From Mesorhizobium sp. AR10 (GTDB lineage: Bacteria; Pseudomonadota; Alphaproteobacteria; Rhizobiales; Rhizobiaceae), in the NCBI RefSeq assembly GCF_024746795.1, contig NZ_CP080523.1:686265-750264 (forward strand): 64,000 nucleotides of DNA, written 5' to 3'. Below the pieces are notes generated by a model. The model had not been told where the DNA came from, did no database searches, and saw nothing but the letters and a program-made list of their open reading frames with translations. Each line of letters starts with the position of its first letter. The stretch's first letter is position 1. Both the position numbers and the translations under genes were made by a program. Shown here piece by piece: positions 15,574 to 23,641 of the stretch.

Positions 15574-17587
15574 GCGTGCCTGCTTGGCTATAGGCGTCGG
15601 CATCGTCGACCCACCCACGCCAGGCTCGGCGATGAAGTTCGGCTATCTCAGCGGTGCCCCGATCGCGGCCAAGAACCTCGGCGAATGGGCCCGCAGCGCG
15701 GGCTTCGGCGACGCCAATGTGCGGATCGTGACTGACGAATACATCGGCAACAAGCCCAACCCGGTTACCCGCGAGCGGGTTCAGGCCGCGGTGGATGAGC
15801 TTTTCCCGGACGCAGCGGAGACGGTCAGCCACCTGATCCTCGGGTTCTGCGGCCACGGTCTCACCGATGAGAACATCAAGGCGATTTCCTGGCTGTTCAG
15901 CGATTCGCTGGCGCAGAAATACCGGGTCAAGGCAGACCTGTTCTATTCGGAGCTGCTCTTGCACGGCATCGAGCGGCTTACCTTGGTGAGCGACGCCTGC
16001 CGCGAGGCACCCAAGGATGTGAATCTGCAGCGGCTCGACGCGGTGCGCGGGATCGTCGTCCAGGGTCAGCAAGTTGACAGCCCGCGGTTCGACAGCTTGG
16101 TTGCCTGCCAAGATACCCAACTGGGGTTCATGGTCGCCGAGCAGAACAATCCGGCCAAACCCGGCAAGTGTGTATTTTCTGGCGTGGTCGCGGACGCCCT
16201 GTGGGGGAGTGAGCCATCGGCGTTCGACGGCGACCGGATCACGGTGCGCAGCCTGGGCGATTGCCTTCAGGAACGCACGCCCAAAGTGGCCGAAAAGTAC
16301 CGCCTCAAGCTATTTCCCGACTGCATGACCAACCCGGCGCCGGCGATCCTCTACGATAAGGCCGCGGCGCCGGCGGGCCCGCCAGTCCTGCAGGCATGGC
16401 CGGCCGTGGGAACGTCATCGGTGATGGGGATGATCGAGAAGGCCGCAGTGGCCCCGGTCGATGCTACTAAGGTGCTCCAGCGGTTCAACACCGACGCCGA
16501 TTTTCGCGCCGACGTTCTTAGCGTCGGGCACACGCCGCTGCCCGGCGAAGCCGTCTTCGTGGGCTTGCCCAAGGCGAGCGCCCCGGTCGTGAGAGGGCTC
16601 GTCGTGCTTCAGGCCGATCGCGCCGCATGGGGGCCCAAAGCAAAGAGGTTCGAGCGCGGTCTAGTAGGTCGGTTGGCGGCTGAATCCGCTAAGAGCGCGC
16701 GCAACAAGGCAAGCGGCGACGTTGGGCGGAGCTTGAGCCAGCTCCGCACACCGGAGCAAGAAGGCCGCTCGAACCTGATCGTGGCCGAGGCCGGCGCGAC
16801 AATTTGGTCCCGGCACGGCTTGGCGCTCGGCACTCGGACCCGCGCACGCGAGGGGTTCCGAGTTCCGGATTCCCCTGCCGGCGCGCCTAACCTCGTCGAA
16901 CTCTCTGACGGAAGGTTCGTGCCGTGGGTGCCCTACAGCGGGCTCTACACCGTCATGAAGCGCAGTCGGCTGGGCGACGTTTTCCAAGCCTACGGGATGC
17001 CGATCCCGGGCATGTCAGCCAACTTCACGAGCGGGGTCCGGACGCTGGCGGACTTCGCGTCGGGCCAGATCGTGCCGGGGGACGTGGCTCAGATCGCCGC
17101 CGGTTTGCGCGACGGCAAGCACCGCGATCCGGTGCTGGGGGTGATCTGCGCCTATCTCTATCGCGCCGTGGCGGACTTCGACAACATCCGGCGGATGGCA
17201 TACTACTACGTGGACAATGCGCAGCCGGTCCCGTTCGACATCGTGCTCCTCGGCGAAATGAAGGTCGTGCGAGCTGCTGCTGGCGGGTTCACCGTTCACG
17301 TTCCAGCGGTGAAAGACGGAGACGAGTACGCCGCAAGGGGACTGCCAACCTATGCATTTGCGCAGACGCCAGCCATCATAGGGACGGTAGGGGGATGGTG
17401 TCCATGGCTTGGCATTGGTTGGGACTATGTCGGGGAACCGCGCCAAGACTGGGCGGTGCTGGTGGAAGGCCTCGCCGAGCTGGCAAGCAAGGTCCAGCGT
17501 CGCGGTTTTACCTGGCTGCCGAAGCAGCAGGGACGTATGTTGGCCCGGCAATGGGGGCTCGGGACGCCGATGCGTCATAGAGCGTAA
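15566..17587 (+). CDS. Caspase-like (peptidase C14) family protein
   Basis: A 673-residue protein whose first 200 residues have the caspase p20 plan: the RRACLAIGVG opening strand, a FGYLSGAPIAAKNLGEWARS block, then LILGFCGHGL with catalytic His97 and LVSDACREAP with catalytic Cys145. Bacterial caspase homologues (orthocaspases/metacaspase-like) cleave after Arg/Lys or Asp and often act in cell death or protein maturation. Residues 250-673 have no domain I can name. The ATG overlaps the DUF2182 stop by 8 bases. Association with a tyrosinase is unusual and may mean activation by proteolysis or a death response to toxic quinones; both are guesses. Confidence 0.75.
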   Translation: MARRACLAIGVGIVDPPTPGSAMKFGYLSGAPIAAKNLGEWARSAGFGDANVRIVTDEYIGNKPNPVTRERVQAAVDELFPDAAETVSHLILGFCGHGLTDENIKAISWLFSDSLAQKYRVKADLFYSELLLHGIERLTLVSDACREAPKDVNLQRLDAVRGIVVQGQQVDSPRFDSLVACQDTQLGFMVAEQNNPAKPGKCVFSGVVADALWGSEPSAFDGDRITVRSLGDCLQERTPKVAEKYRLKLFPDCMTNPAPAILYDKAAAPAGPPVLQAWPAVGTSSVMGMIEKAAVAPVDATKVLQRFNTDADFRADVLSVGHTPLPGEAVFVGLPKASAPVVRGLVVLQADRAAWGPKAKRFERGLVGRLAAESAKSARNKASGDVGRSLSQLRTPEQEGRSNLIVAEAGATIWSRHGLALGTRTRAREGFRVPDSPAGAPNLVELSDGRFVPWVPYSGLYTVMKRSRLGDVFQAYGMPIPGMSANFTSGVRTLADFASGQIVPGDVAQIAAGLRDGKHRDPVLGVICAYLYRAVADFDNIRRMAYYYVDNAQPVPFDIVLLGEMKVVRAAAGGFTVHVPAVKDGDEYAARGLPTYAFAQTPAIIGTVGGWCPWLGIGWDYVGEPRQDWAVLVEGLAELASKVQRRGFTWLPKQQGRMLARQWGLGTPMRHRA

Positions 17588-18102
17588 TGACCGCTGCAGC
17601 CTCGGGTTTGGTACATGGCAAACCGCCCGAAGCGAAACTTCGGAAACGGACTGGCCGCTCCGGCCCCAAGCGGTCTGTGTACGGTTCCCCAATTAGGGAT
17701 CGAGCCTTCCTGCAAGCTTTTCGAGCTTTCTGGATCGCGCCTAGTCGGAATTGAGTGAGGAGGCATCGACTTCCTGGGCGCGTGCCTTCCTGATCGTGAA
17801 CGTCAGCACGAAACCCCTATAGTTCAATGTGCTGAACGGCGGCTATGCGCCTCTTCTGAGCCGCCCACCACGCGACACGCCGCGCTCGAAGCTGCCCTTG
17901 CTTCATCTCTACCGAGCGAACTGCCGCAAGGCGCGTTTACGCGGCATCATGGAATATTCAGAACTGCTCCCAGCCGCGGACCTTGATAGGCAGCGCCGCG
18001 GCAGGCATCCAGCACCAAGGTTGGACCAGCTTGCAGCCCTTCATCCCGGCGGCGGCTGCATTCGGTGCTGACAGGCCTGGTGCCCGCCCCGATAGACTAA
18101 GC
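17588..18102. other. Intergenic region without recognisable gene
   Basis: About 515 bases between two convergent transcripts. Short frames exist but none has a recognised family or a good start. Part of it looks like recombined debris. No clear terminator was found. Confidence 0.5.
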
Positions 18103-19203
18103 TCAATCGAGCAAGCGCATTAGCGATTCGATGTCTGGAAACGCCTGATCGAAGTCGGTCTCGTGGGTCGTCAAACAACAGCCCGGGGACGCAAATTGCG
18201 ATCGCCTCCAATCGATGATCTCGTCGGCGACCGGCGTCTTCGCTCCCGCAAGGCGAAGTATCGAGCGCACGGTGGCAAGGCCGACATCGATATCCTCAGT
18301 GACGTAGGCAGAGGCCGGATCGAGTTCGATGGCGTCCCCGGCACACTTTGCAGGGATGGGGCGGCCGGCGAGGGCGGTTAGGCTACGGAAACGGTCCGTA
18401 AGAGTATGTTCGTCGTTCGCGTCGTATTGCAGAAGGATCGGCGCAACGAACGACGTGTCTCGCGGGATCAGACGTCGCCCGTGCTGCAGCTCTTCGTCAA
18501 GCCGCAAAAGCAGCCTCGACGAGGGCAAATCCCAATCGATGAAGAACTCCATTTCGAGGCGGTGACGTTTGACGTCCTTGCCGCCAAAGAGCGAATAAAG
18601 GCGAATGGGATTGACGATGGAGTTGGATGGGCTGAGTTCGACATTCACGTAGTGCGAAACAGGCACAGTGGGGACATCGAGCACGCGGGTCAGCAATTCA
18701 CTGACGGCGCGGGACCGGCAGGCGGGCATAGTGCCGACAAAGGTCTGCCGGCGGATGCCGCCTATCGTCACGCTGCGGCCAGGAATGTGGCTGCGGACGA
18801 CAAACGGAATCCTCTGTGTTCCAAAAAGGCAAGAGGCGTGCGGAATGATGTTTCGGGCAGCGATGCCGAAACCTCCAAAGCCCGGTATGGCACCGACCAC
18901 CATGCGCTCCGAAACATAAGCCGAAATTTGCTTGAGCATCACTGCAATTTGGGAGGCGGGCACGCAGACGGCGACAATGTCACTGCCTGGAATGCAATCG
19001 CCGGCCGACTGTGACACCATCTCCAGAGGCGCGGCAATGCTCTGGCGGGATGGCAACCTGCCTCGAAGTTTATCTGACCACACTGCCGCGTCCGAGACCA
19101 ACACGCGCACCGAATGGCCCAGATATCCGCTTATCAGGGCAATGGAATGCGCGATCGGCCCGTGTCCGCATACCGTTATCCTCAGCAAGGTCGGCCCTCG
19201 CAC
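18103..19203 (-). CDS. Opine dehydrogenase-like protein (second copy)
   Basis: A 366-residue protein with an N-terminal Rossmann fold (TVCGHGPIAHSIALISGYLG) and the later conserved block of the octopine/nopaline dehydrogenase family (SPSNSIVNPIRLYSLFG near residue 210). These enzymes reductively join an amino acid to an alpha-keto acid using NAD(P)H. The reading frame starts with GTG at 19203 and overlaps the upstream paralogue by 22 bases, so translation is coupled. It is only distantly similar to its neighbour, which suggests two different substrates or a heterodimer. The loop GxGxxA instead of GxGxxG in the nucleotide site is a mild deviation. Product unknown. Confidence 0.7.
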   Translation of the reverse strand: MRGPTLLRITVCGHGPIAHSIALISGYLGHSVRVLVSDAAVWSDKLRGRLPSRQSIAAPLEMVSQSAGDCIPGSDIVAVCVPASQIAVMLKQISAYVSERMVVGAIPGFGGFGIAARNIIPHASCLFGTQRIPFVVRSHIPGRSVTIGGIRRQTFVGTMPACRSRAVSELLTRVLDVPTVPVSHYVNVELSPSNSIVNPIRLYSLFGGKDVKRHRLEMEFFIDWDLPSSRLLLRLDEELQHGRRLIPRDTSFVAPILLQYDANDEHTLTDRFRSLTALAGRPIPAKCAGDAIELDPASAYVTEDIDVGLATVRSILRLAGAKTPVADEIIDWRRSQFASPGCCLTTHETDFDQAFPDIESLMRLLD

Positions 19204-20198
19204 ATTCGACCTTGATCATACCAGCGCACTATGGCTTCGCAATTCGGCATCGCGACGCCCCTGTTTCTGGCCAGTTCGACGATGTAGGAGAGACCTTCCC
19301 CGATATCTTCGCGGAAGAAGCGATGACTGCGGTCAAGTGCAGTGCCCTCTCCATCCAAGATACAGGGCAGACGCACTTCGCTCAGCCTTCTTTCATCTCG
19401 AATCTCACGGGTAAGCTCTGACGGGGACGGGGTCGGACGACGATCCACAAGGGTGCGAATGAACTTTCTCGAGAGATTGGCGGCATCGCGCAGGGCTGCC
19501 AATTCCTTGTGCAGGGCGAGCAGCACCTTGGAAGCACCGTCGTCCCAGTCCGCGTAAAACCTGTCGTTGCACGCCGGCCGAGGAGGTGTCGCACACTGGC
19601 TGCTGAAAAGGCGTGCGGGATGGATCAGCGGATTGCCCGGCGAAACGGAAACATATTCGAATTCCGGGGCCATCACAAAATGGAAAGGAAGCAGCGCCGA
19701 CAACAGTACGCGAGCGCGGGCATTGTGGGCCGGGTTTACGGCGGCGGCGACGACTGAATTGCGGACGCCAATCAGTTCCACCGATGATCCGGGCTGACGG
19801 ATCCGGCATATGATCGGGCTACGCTGAAGCCCTGCCGAAACCGCGTGAATTTTCAGATCAATCAATGATTGAGCGAACCGTCCGGTGCCTTCCCAACTTA
19901 GCAGCAGGGCGCAGTTCGCGATCCGGTCGGCGATCTCACCGAGGATGTCGTGTCTCGCAGGTGTCGGCACTGCCAAGACAATCATGTCGGCGTTGCGAAC
20001 GGCGGTCCCGAGGTCGTTTTCGACGGTTGCCACGCCGATGGCGTAGGTGCCGTTTTCTCCAAAGCACATCAACTCTCGGCTTTGGGCTCGCTCCCAGCGC
20101 CTTCCCCAGAGGGCGACGTCCAGTTCAGGCCGGGCGCCAAGAATGGCAGCGAGCGTATGACCGACGCTGCCACTGCCGATGATCGCGACTTTGACCAA
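19182..20198 (-). CDS. Opine dehydrogenase-like protein (first copy)
   Basis: A 338-residue protein; residues 1-30 (VKVAIIGSGSVGHTLAAILG) are a classical NAD(P)-binding Rossmann start, followed by NADMIVLAVPTPAR and, around residue 205, SVSPGNPLIHPARLFSS, the substrate-domain signature of octopine/opine dehydrogenases. The start is a TTG at 20198 behind a GAGGGGCGG ribosome binding site. It follows the diiron-oxidase-like gene by 38 bases and overlaps the second copy by 22 bases. The pair with an oxidase and a small protein suggests a pathway making an N-carboxyalkyl amino acid, but no nicotianamine-synthase-like partner as in staphylopine loci is present. Confidence 0.75.
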   Translation of the reverse strand: MVKVAIIGSGSVGHTLAAILGARPELDVALWGRRWERAQSRELMCFGENGTYAIGVATVENDLGTAVRNADMIVLAVPTPARHDILGEIADRIANCALLLSWEGTGRFAQSLIDLKIHAVSAGLQRSPIICRIRQPGSSVELIGVRNSVVAAAVNPAHNARARVLLSALLPFHFVMAPEFEYVSVSPGNPLIHPARLFSSQCATPPRPACNDRFYADWDDGASKVLLALHKELAALRDAANLSRKFIRTLVDRRPTPSPSELTREIRDERRLSEVRLPCILDGEGTALDRSHRFFREDIGEGLSYIVELARNRGVAMPNCEAIVRWYDQGRMCEGRPC

Positions 20199-20236
20199 GG
20201 ATGCCGCCCCTCGATATGGTGCCTCGCAGCTCGCCC

Positions 20237-20929
20237 TTACTGAAGCCTGGCATTCTCAAATTCGCCGAGTTCATCAAAATAGAGCCCGATGAATTTGGTA
20301 ATTCCACCCAGTATTTCGACGGCCGCGAGCAGCTTGTCCGGACTGTCGATCAACACGGCCAGAACCTCCGTGACTGCCTCCGCATGGTTCAGATTTTCGT
20401 CGAGCGCCCGATGTGCCGAGGCCCCTCGAACGGCGTCGTCGCCGAACAGCGAGCGACCCCGGGCGATGATCGGGGCGGAACCTTCATCGGAGTTCTTCTC
20501 GGCCCAAAACGAATATACCACTACCGGCAGCGGACCGAACTCGCCAATGGCATGCCTGATGTAGGAGATCAGGGCTTCCGTGGCCTGGAATGGCTGCAGC
20601 TGCTCAACGTGCTCCCGCGCAATGCCCATCGCTTCGAGATCGCGCAGAAAATAGCGGTCATGAACGGCTTCCGAGCGGGCATAGCGCGACCAGGGCGTGG
20701 CAATTTCCGGGTGGTGTTGCTCGATCAGCTTTGTGGCGGCTGCATCCAGTTGGCGAAACCGCCGAATGCGCAGCACGTGTTCGGCGGCATGCCGAGCCAG
20801 AACGCTTCGCGAGAGGCGCCCCGGATCAACGGCAAATCCGATGGAGGTTTCGGATGCGTCCCTGATCCTGGAAACCTGCTCACCAAGATTCAGGCTGAGG
20901 AAATGGTCGATCTGCTCGGTGGACAACAT
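20237..20929 (-). CDS. Heme-oxygenase-like diiron oxidase (TenA/PqqC-like fold)
   Basis: A 230-residue all-helical protein. Candidate iron ligands occur in the expected order: a Glu/His region in RSEAVHDRYFLRDLEAMG, an acidic residue in the helix around VVVYSFWAEKNSDEG, and the His-Asp-His set in AHRALDENLNHAEAVTEV. This pattern fits the iron-containing redox enzyme family (HDO type), whose members N-oxygenate, decarboxylate or cleave amino-acid-like substrates. The ATG has an AGGA box and lies 9 bases after the small upstream gene. Its place between a 75-residue protein and two opine-type dehydrogenases points to tailoring of an amino acid or peptide; the substrate cannot be told from sequence. 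Confidence 0.65.
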   Translation of the reverse strand: MLSTEQIDHFLSLNLGEQVSRIRDASETSIGFAVDPGRLSRSVLARHAAEHVLRIRRFRQLDAAATKLIEQHHPEIATPWSRYARSEAVHDRYFLRDLEAMGIAREHVEQLQPFQATEALISYIRHAIGEFGPLPVVVYSFWAEKNSDEGSAPIIARGRSLFGDDAVRGASAHRALDENLNHAEAVTEVLAVLIDSPDKLLAAVEILGGITKFIGLYFDELGEFENARLQ

Positions 20930-20938
20930 CGAAACATC

Positions 20939-21166
20939 CTATTTTACGATATCGAAACCGAACGGCAGCGTGGCTATGATCTTCTTGCCGCCAACGGATT
21001 TGGAGGATTTCTCGATCAGACCCTTGAGCTTTATCGAATGATTGAGAATTTCCGCCAGCGTATCCTTGTCTTCGGCCGATAGTCCGCATGCTTTGACCCG
21101 CTTCAGGACAGCTTTCAGTTCGCTGCTGGTGATTGGTTCGTGTGCGACGGATTTCTGCGTTGCCAT
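20939..21166 (-). CDS. 75-residue protein heading the opine/HDO operon
   Basis: A small, charged protein with a strong ribosome binding site (GAAGGAG, 10 bases before the ATG). The middle part is helical (SSELKAVLKRVKACGLSAED and TLAEILNHSIKLKGLIEKSS), and the C-terminus is a short hydrophobic strand-like stretch (KKIIATLPFGFDIVK). It has one Cys, no signal peptide and no recognised family. The layout of an amphipathic helical leader and a short hydrophobic tail would suit a peptide substrate or carrier for the enzymes encoded downstream, but a regulatory or subunit role is equally possible. It is translationally close to the diiron oxidase gene (9 bases). Confidence 0.6.
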   Translation of the reverse strand: MATQKSVAHEPITSSELKAVLKRVKACGLSAEDKDTLAEILNHSIKLKGLIEKSSKSVGGKKIIATLPFGFDIVK

Positions 21167-21225
21167 TTCAATCTCCTTCGGTTGGGTTCAGTCCAAAATA
21201 TTACTTCAGCTTGTATTGCCCGACC

Positions 21226-21440
21226 TCATCTCGCGAGCCAGTGCAGGAGCCAGACCATCGCAAGCACGAGCGCGCCGGCGCGCGGCGCGAAGCGCCGCAA
21301 GCCACGTTCGTACAGGGAGACCGACATCATGGCGGCCATGAACAGCAGCGAGTGGTCTGCCACCGCCAGTGGCAGCATCAGATGGCCGCACCTGGCAACG
21401 CAACTTCGTCCGTGCGCGGCGCCATAGCTGAAGGTCGAGA
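21226..21440 (-). pseudogene. C-terminal fragment of a second DUF2182 gene
   Basis: The frame ends HGRSCVARCGHLMLPLAV, SLLFMAAMMSVSLYERGL and ALVLAMVWLLHWLAR. It aligns by eye with the last third of the intact DUF2182 protein at 14.8 kb (DHGLLCAATCWAWMLVPLL and following). The N-terminal membrane helices are gone; upstream the strand is occupied by an unrelated fragment in a different frame. A relic, possibly of a second tyrosinase/DUF2182 arrangement. Confidence 0.6.
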
Positions 21441-21559
21441 CCATCGCTGCTGGCCCGCGAGCGATAAAAGGGTGCGTACGGTGCGAGGCGCGGCGGCGCG
21501 GGATCGATGACGCTGCGGCCAGACTCTCCTGCTCCCCCTCTTGGCAGCAGATCGTCCAT

Positions 21560-21799
21560 CGGCAATGTTCGTGGCACCGGTCCCACTTCCAGGGTTGTCG
21601 TGAAAGTGTCGGGACTGGCCGGGGGCTCTTCCGCGTTGACGATGAGGCCATGGGCCATCATCGCATCGAGCCCGGCCTCGTCGGCAACGCTGATGAGGTA
21701 GTCTCCACTATCTTCGGGAGCGGGTGCGGCGCGCAACAGCTTGAGCGCCGTATCGCGCTCGTCGGGGCTGACGTACAGAACCGAGACGCGTCGCATCAT
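21560..21799 (-). pseudogene. N-terminal gene fragment, possibly a protease propeptide
   Basis: From the ATG at 21799 about 78 residues look protein-like (RRVSVLYVSPDERDTALKLL, DYLISVADEAGLDAMMAHGL) and then the sequence becomes low-complexity and runs across the DUF2182 remnant in another frame. The first part faintly resembles subtilase propeptides. That would be notable because quinohemoprotein amine dehydrogenase loci include a subtilase (QhpE), but the similarity is too weak to assert. Confidence 0.35.
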
Positions 21800-22098
21800 T
21801 GGGTATCCATTGCGCTAGCGATGCTCTCAATCGGCACGCTTGCGAAAAAGTGCCTGCTTTCCCAAATCCTGAACCGCGGACGTCGCCTTGGATGTGAAAA
21901 TGGCCACCTCGTTCACGGATATTTTTGGCGATCACGCCCGCATCGTCATCGACAAAGCGCGTGTTCAAGTCGAACCGAAATCTGCGCTGCAATTTCGGGA
22001 GTTCCACGTGGTAATTTTCACATTGGTGAGGCAGTGCCGAATCTACTCTGGTTCCTCGCATTGCGGTGTTGGGCAGCCGCAAGAGGGGCAAGCAATCA
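21800..22098. promoter_or_regulatory. Divergent intergenic region between the opine-like and LodA-like transcripts
   Basis: About 300 bases that must hold the promoter of the long plus-strand gene run, since the genes on either side point apart. I found no convincing sigma-70 pair, CRP-type palindrome or sigma-54 site. The start at 22099 is preceded by an AGAGGGG ribosome binding site. Confidence 0.4.
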
Positions 22099-23628
22099 AT
22101 GATTCTGCGGCAGCTACGCATCCTCCCTCCCATAGTGATCGCCCGGTTCGGCTCATCGCCGACACCGATGGAGAACTATGAGTTGAAGCTGCCGCGCGAC
22201 GCGGCGGGCGCTGAGACGTCCGATTATCGGGTCATTGCGCCCGCCGAGACGCTTTTGATCGACAACGCGACGGGTGCTGTCGTTGAGGCCTCAACTCCGG
22301 CCGACGTGCGGTTCCGGGATGCACAGGGTCGAATCAAGCCTGTCTCTCCTTTCCTCGAGGTGTGGGCGCAGTGCGACGGCAGCGACGAACTCGAACCGCT
22401 TACGCTGAACCATCTGGCCGAGCTGGGCGGATCCGTCGCTTCATTGTCGTGGCGGGTGCGGGCAGGCAACCTCAAGGTGTTCAGGCGCACTGGTGAGGAA
22501 CGCGACAAGGTGGAAGCCGATACCGGGGCGTTCTCCGATCATGCGCCGCATGCTCTCGTCGGCCGGTCGCCAAATTTCAAACCGGGCAAAACCATCTCGT
22601 TCGGTGAGATACGCTTCCTGAAACCCACCGAGGCGTTCCCCGAGATCCGCCTTCGCTTCTTGCCCGGCAAGGGCCTCGTCTTCGGCCCACGCGCCGGCGA
22701 TCCGCACGTCACCGACGACGTCTATTTCGGCGCAACCTCGGTGAAGCCGATGCCGCGGGCATCGGGGCGATGGGACCGCTACTACATCAGTGATCCCGGA
22801 ACGCCGCCCTTCACGGCGCCGGCCGATATCTTTCAGGGCGAGAGCATCGGCGTGAACGGCAGTTCCAAGCTCAGCCACGGCTATCTCGACGATTCCTGCG
22901 ATGGCATTGCCGAGGTGACGCTGGCGCTGGGCGGCCAGACCTTCAGCGCCTACGGGCGCTTCGCATCCGCAATACCGGACTTCGCACCCGACAGCCTACC
23001 GGTCCGCTCGATTGCCGACGATATCGAGCAGATGGCGCTCGGACCGGGCGTCACGATGCCGCCTGACGCGGACGGCCAGGCGGGGCTGCTCGCAGACGTG
23101 CGCGACATCCTGCGCCGCGGTCTCGACACGATGCGGCAGATCAATACAGCCGTCCACAACGGCGATGAGCCGGTCGCCGACGTTGCATCGTTCCGCAACA
23201 ACATGCCGGGGCAGGAACAGGGTTCCTACAACAGAAGCTTCGAGCCGATTTTCAGTCCTGCGCAAATGGCGAGCTATCCGTTCGCGCTCAACGTCCACAA
23301 GGGTGTACTCGAAAGGGCCAACGCCAGCCCGGATTTCGCCAATGCCTTTGCCGGCGGCATGGCGCATGTGCGCCTTCCGGAAGATGTCGCCGACCTCACC
23401 ACTCCAAAGCGCAGGCTCATGCCGGCCATGATGCGAGGTAACGAAGGCCTCGAACTGGCGCTCACCCGGCGGATGATCGCCAAGCTCGCGCTTGCCGATC
23501 CCACGGCTCCGCCCGGAGCTGTCGTTGCCGCGGCCGTACCCGCCGCGGACAATGCGGCGCAGACAGTCGACTATGCCAGCGCGACGCGGCCGATATTTGG
23601 CCGTGTGCGCGGCGGCGACGAATCGTGA
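22099..23628 (+). CDS. LodA N-terminal-domain-like protein
   Basis: A 509-residue protein. The start LRQLRILPPIVIARFGSS corresponds to the IxPxIGIARVGNS opening of LodA/GoxA-type oxidases, followed by RFRDAQGRIKPVSPFLEVWA (the LodA FRDDQGRIKRQAARF block). Around residues 260-300, LSHGYLDDSCDGIAEVTLAL and IPDFAPDS match LodA's GWYDDTSDGPV and PPDFAPD blocks. The LodA C-terminal domain that carries the cysteine tryptophylquinone is not here; a candidate is encoded by the next gene, 13 bases on. LodA enzymes oxidise amino-acid amines with release of H2O2. The last 150 residues do not resemble LodA. ATG at 22099 has an AGAGGGG box. Confidence 0.65.
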   Translation: MILRQLRILPPIVIARFGSSPTPMENYELKLPRDAAGAETSDYRVIAPAETLLIDNATGAVVEASTPADVRFRDAQGRIKPVSPFLEVWAQCDGSDELEPLTLNHLAELGGSVASLSWRVRAGNLKVFRRTGEERDKVEADTGAFSDHAPHALVGRSPNFKPGKTISFGEIRFLKPTEAFPEIRLRFLPGKGLVFGPRAGDPHVTDDVYFGATSVKPMPRASGRWDRYYISDPGTPPFTAPADIFQGESIGVNGSSKLSHGYLDDSCDGIAEVTLALGGQTFSAYGRFASAIPDFAPDSLPVRSIADDIEQMALGPGVTMPPDADGQAGLLADVRDILRRGLDTMRQINTAVHNGDEPVADVASFRNNMPGQEQGSYNRSFEPIFSPAQMASYPFALNVHKGVLERANASPDFANAFAGGMAHVRLPEDVADLTTPKRRLMPAMMRGNEGLELALTRRMIAKLALADPTAPPGAVVAAAVPAADNAAQTVDYASATRPIFGRVRGGDES

Positions 23629-23641
23629 AGTGGGACGGGGG

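Noticed and set aside
18406..19421. Plus-strand frames across the opine dehydrogenase genes
   Set aside because: Antisense shadows; the minus-strand frames have Rossmann and substrate-domain motifs.
18103..20198. Reading the two dehydrogenases as ketopantoate reductases
   Set aside because: The SPxN-x-(I/V)-x-(N/H)P-x-RL(F/Y) block points to the opine dehydrogenase family rather than PanE.
20939..21166. The 75-aa protein as a QhpC-type small subunit
   Set aside because: QhpC is Cys-rich with several thioether bonds; this protein has one Cys and no Trp, so it cannot host that cofactor.
21800..22098. A sigma-54 promoter or Crp-type palindrome in front of the LodA-like genes
   Set aside because: The best match (around GGCACGCTTGC) has the wrong spacing, and no symmetrical TGTGA-like site is present.
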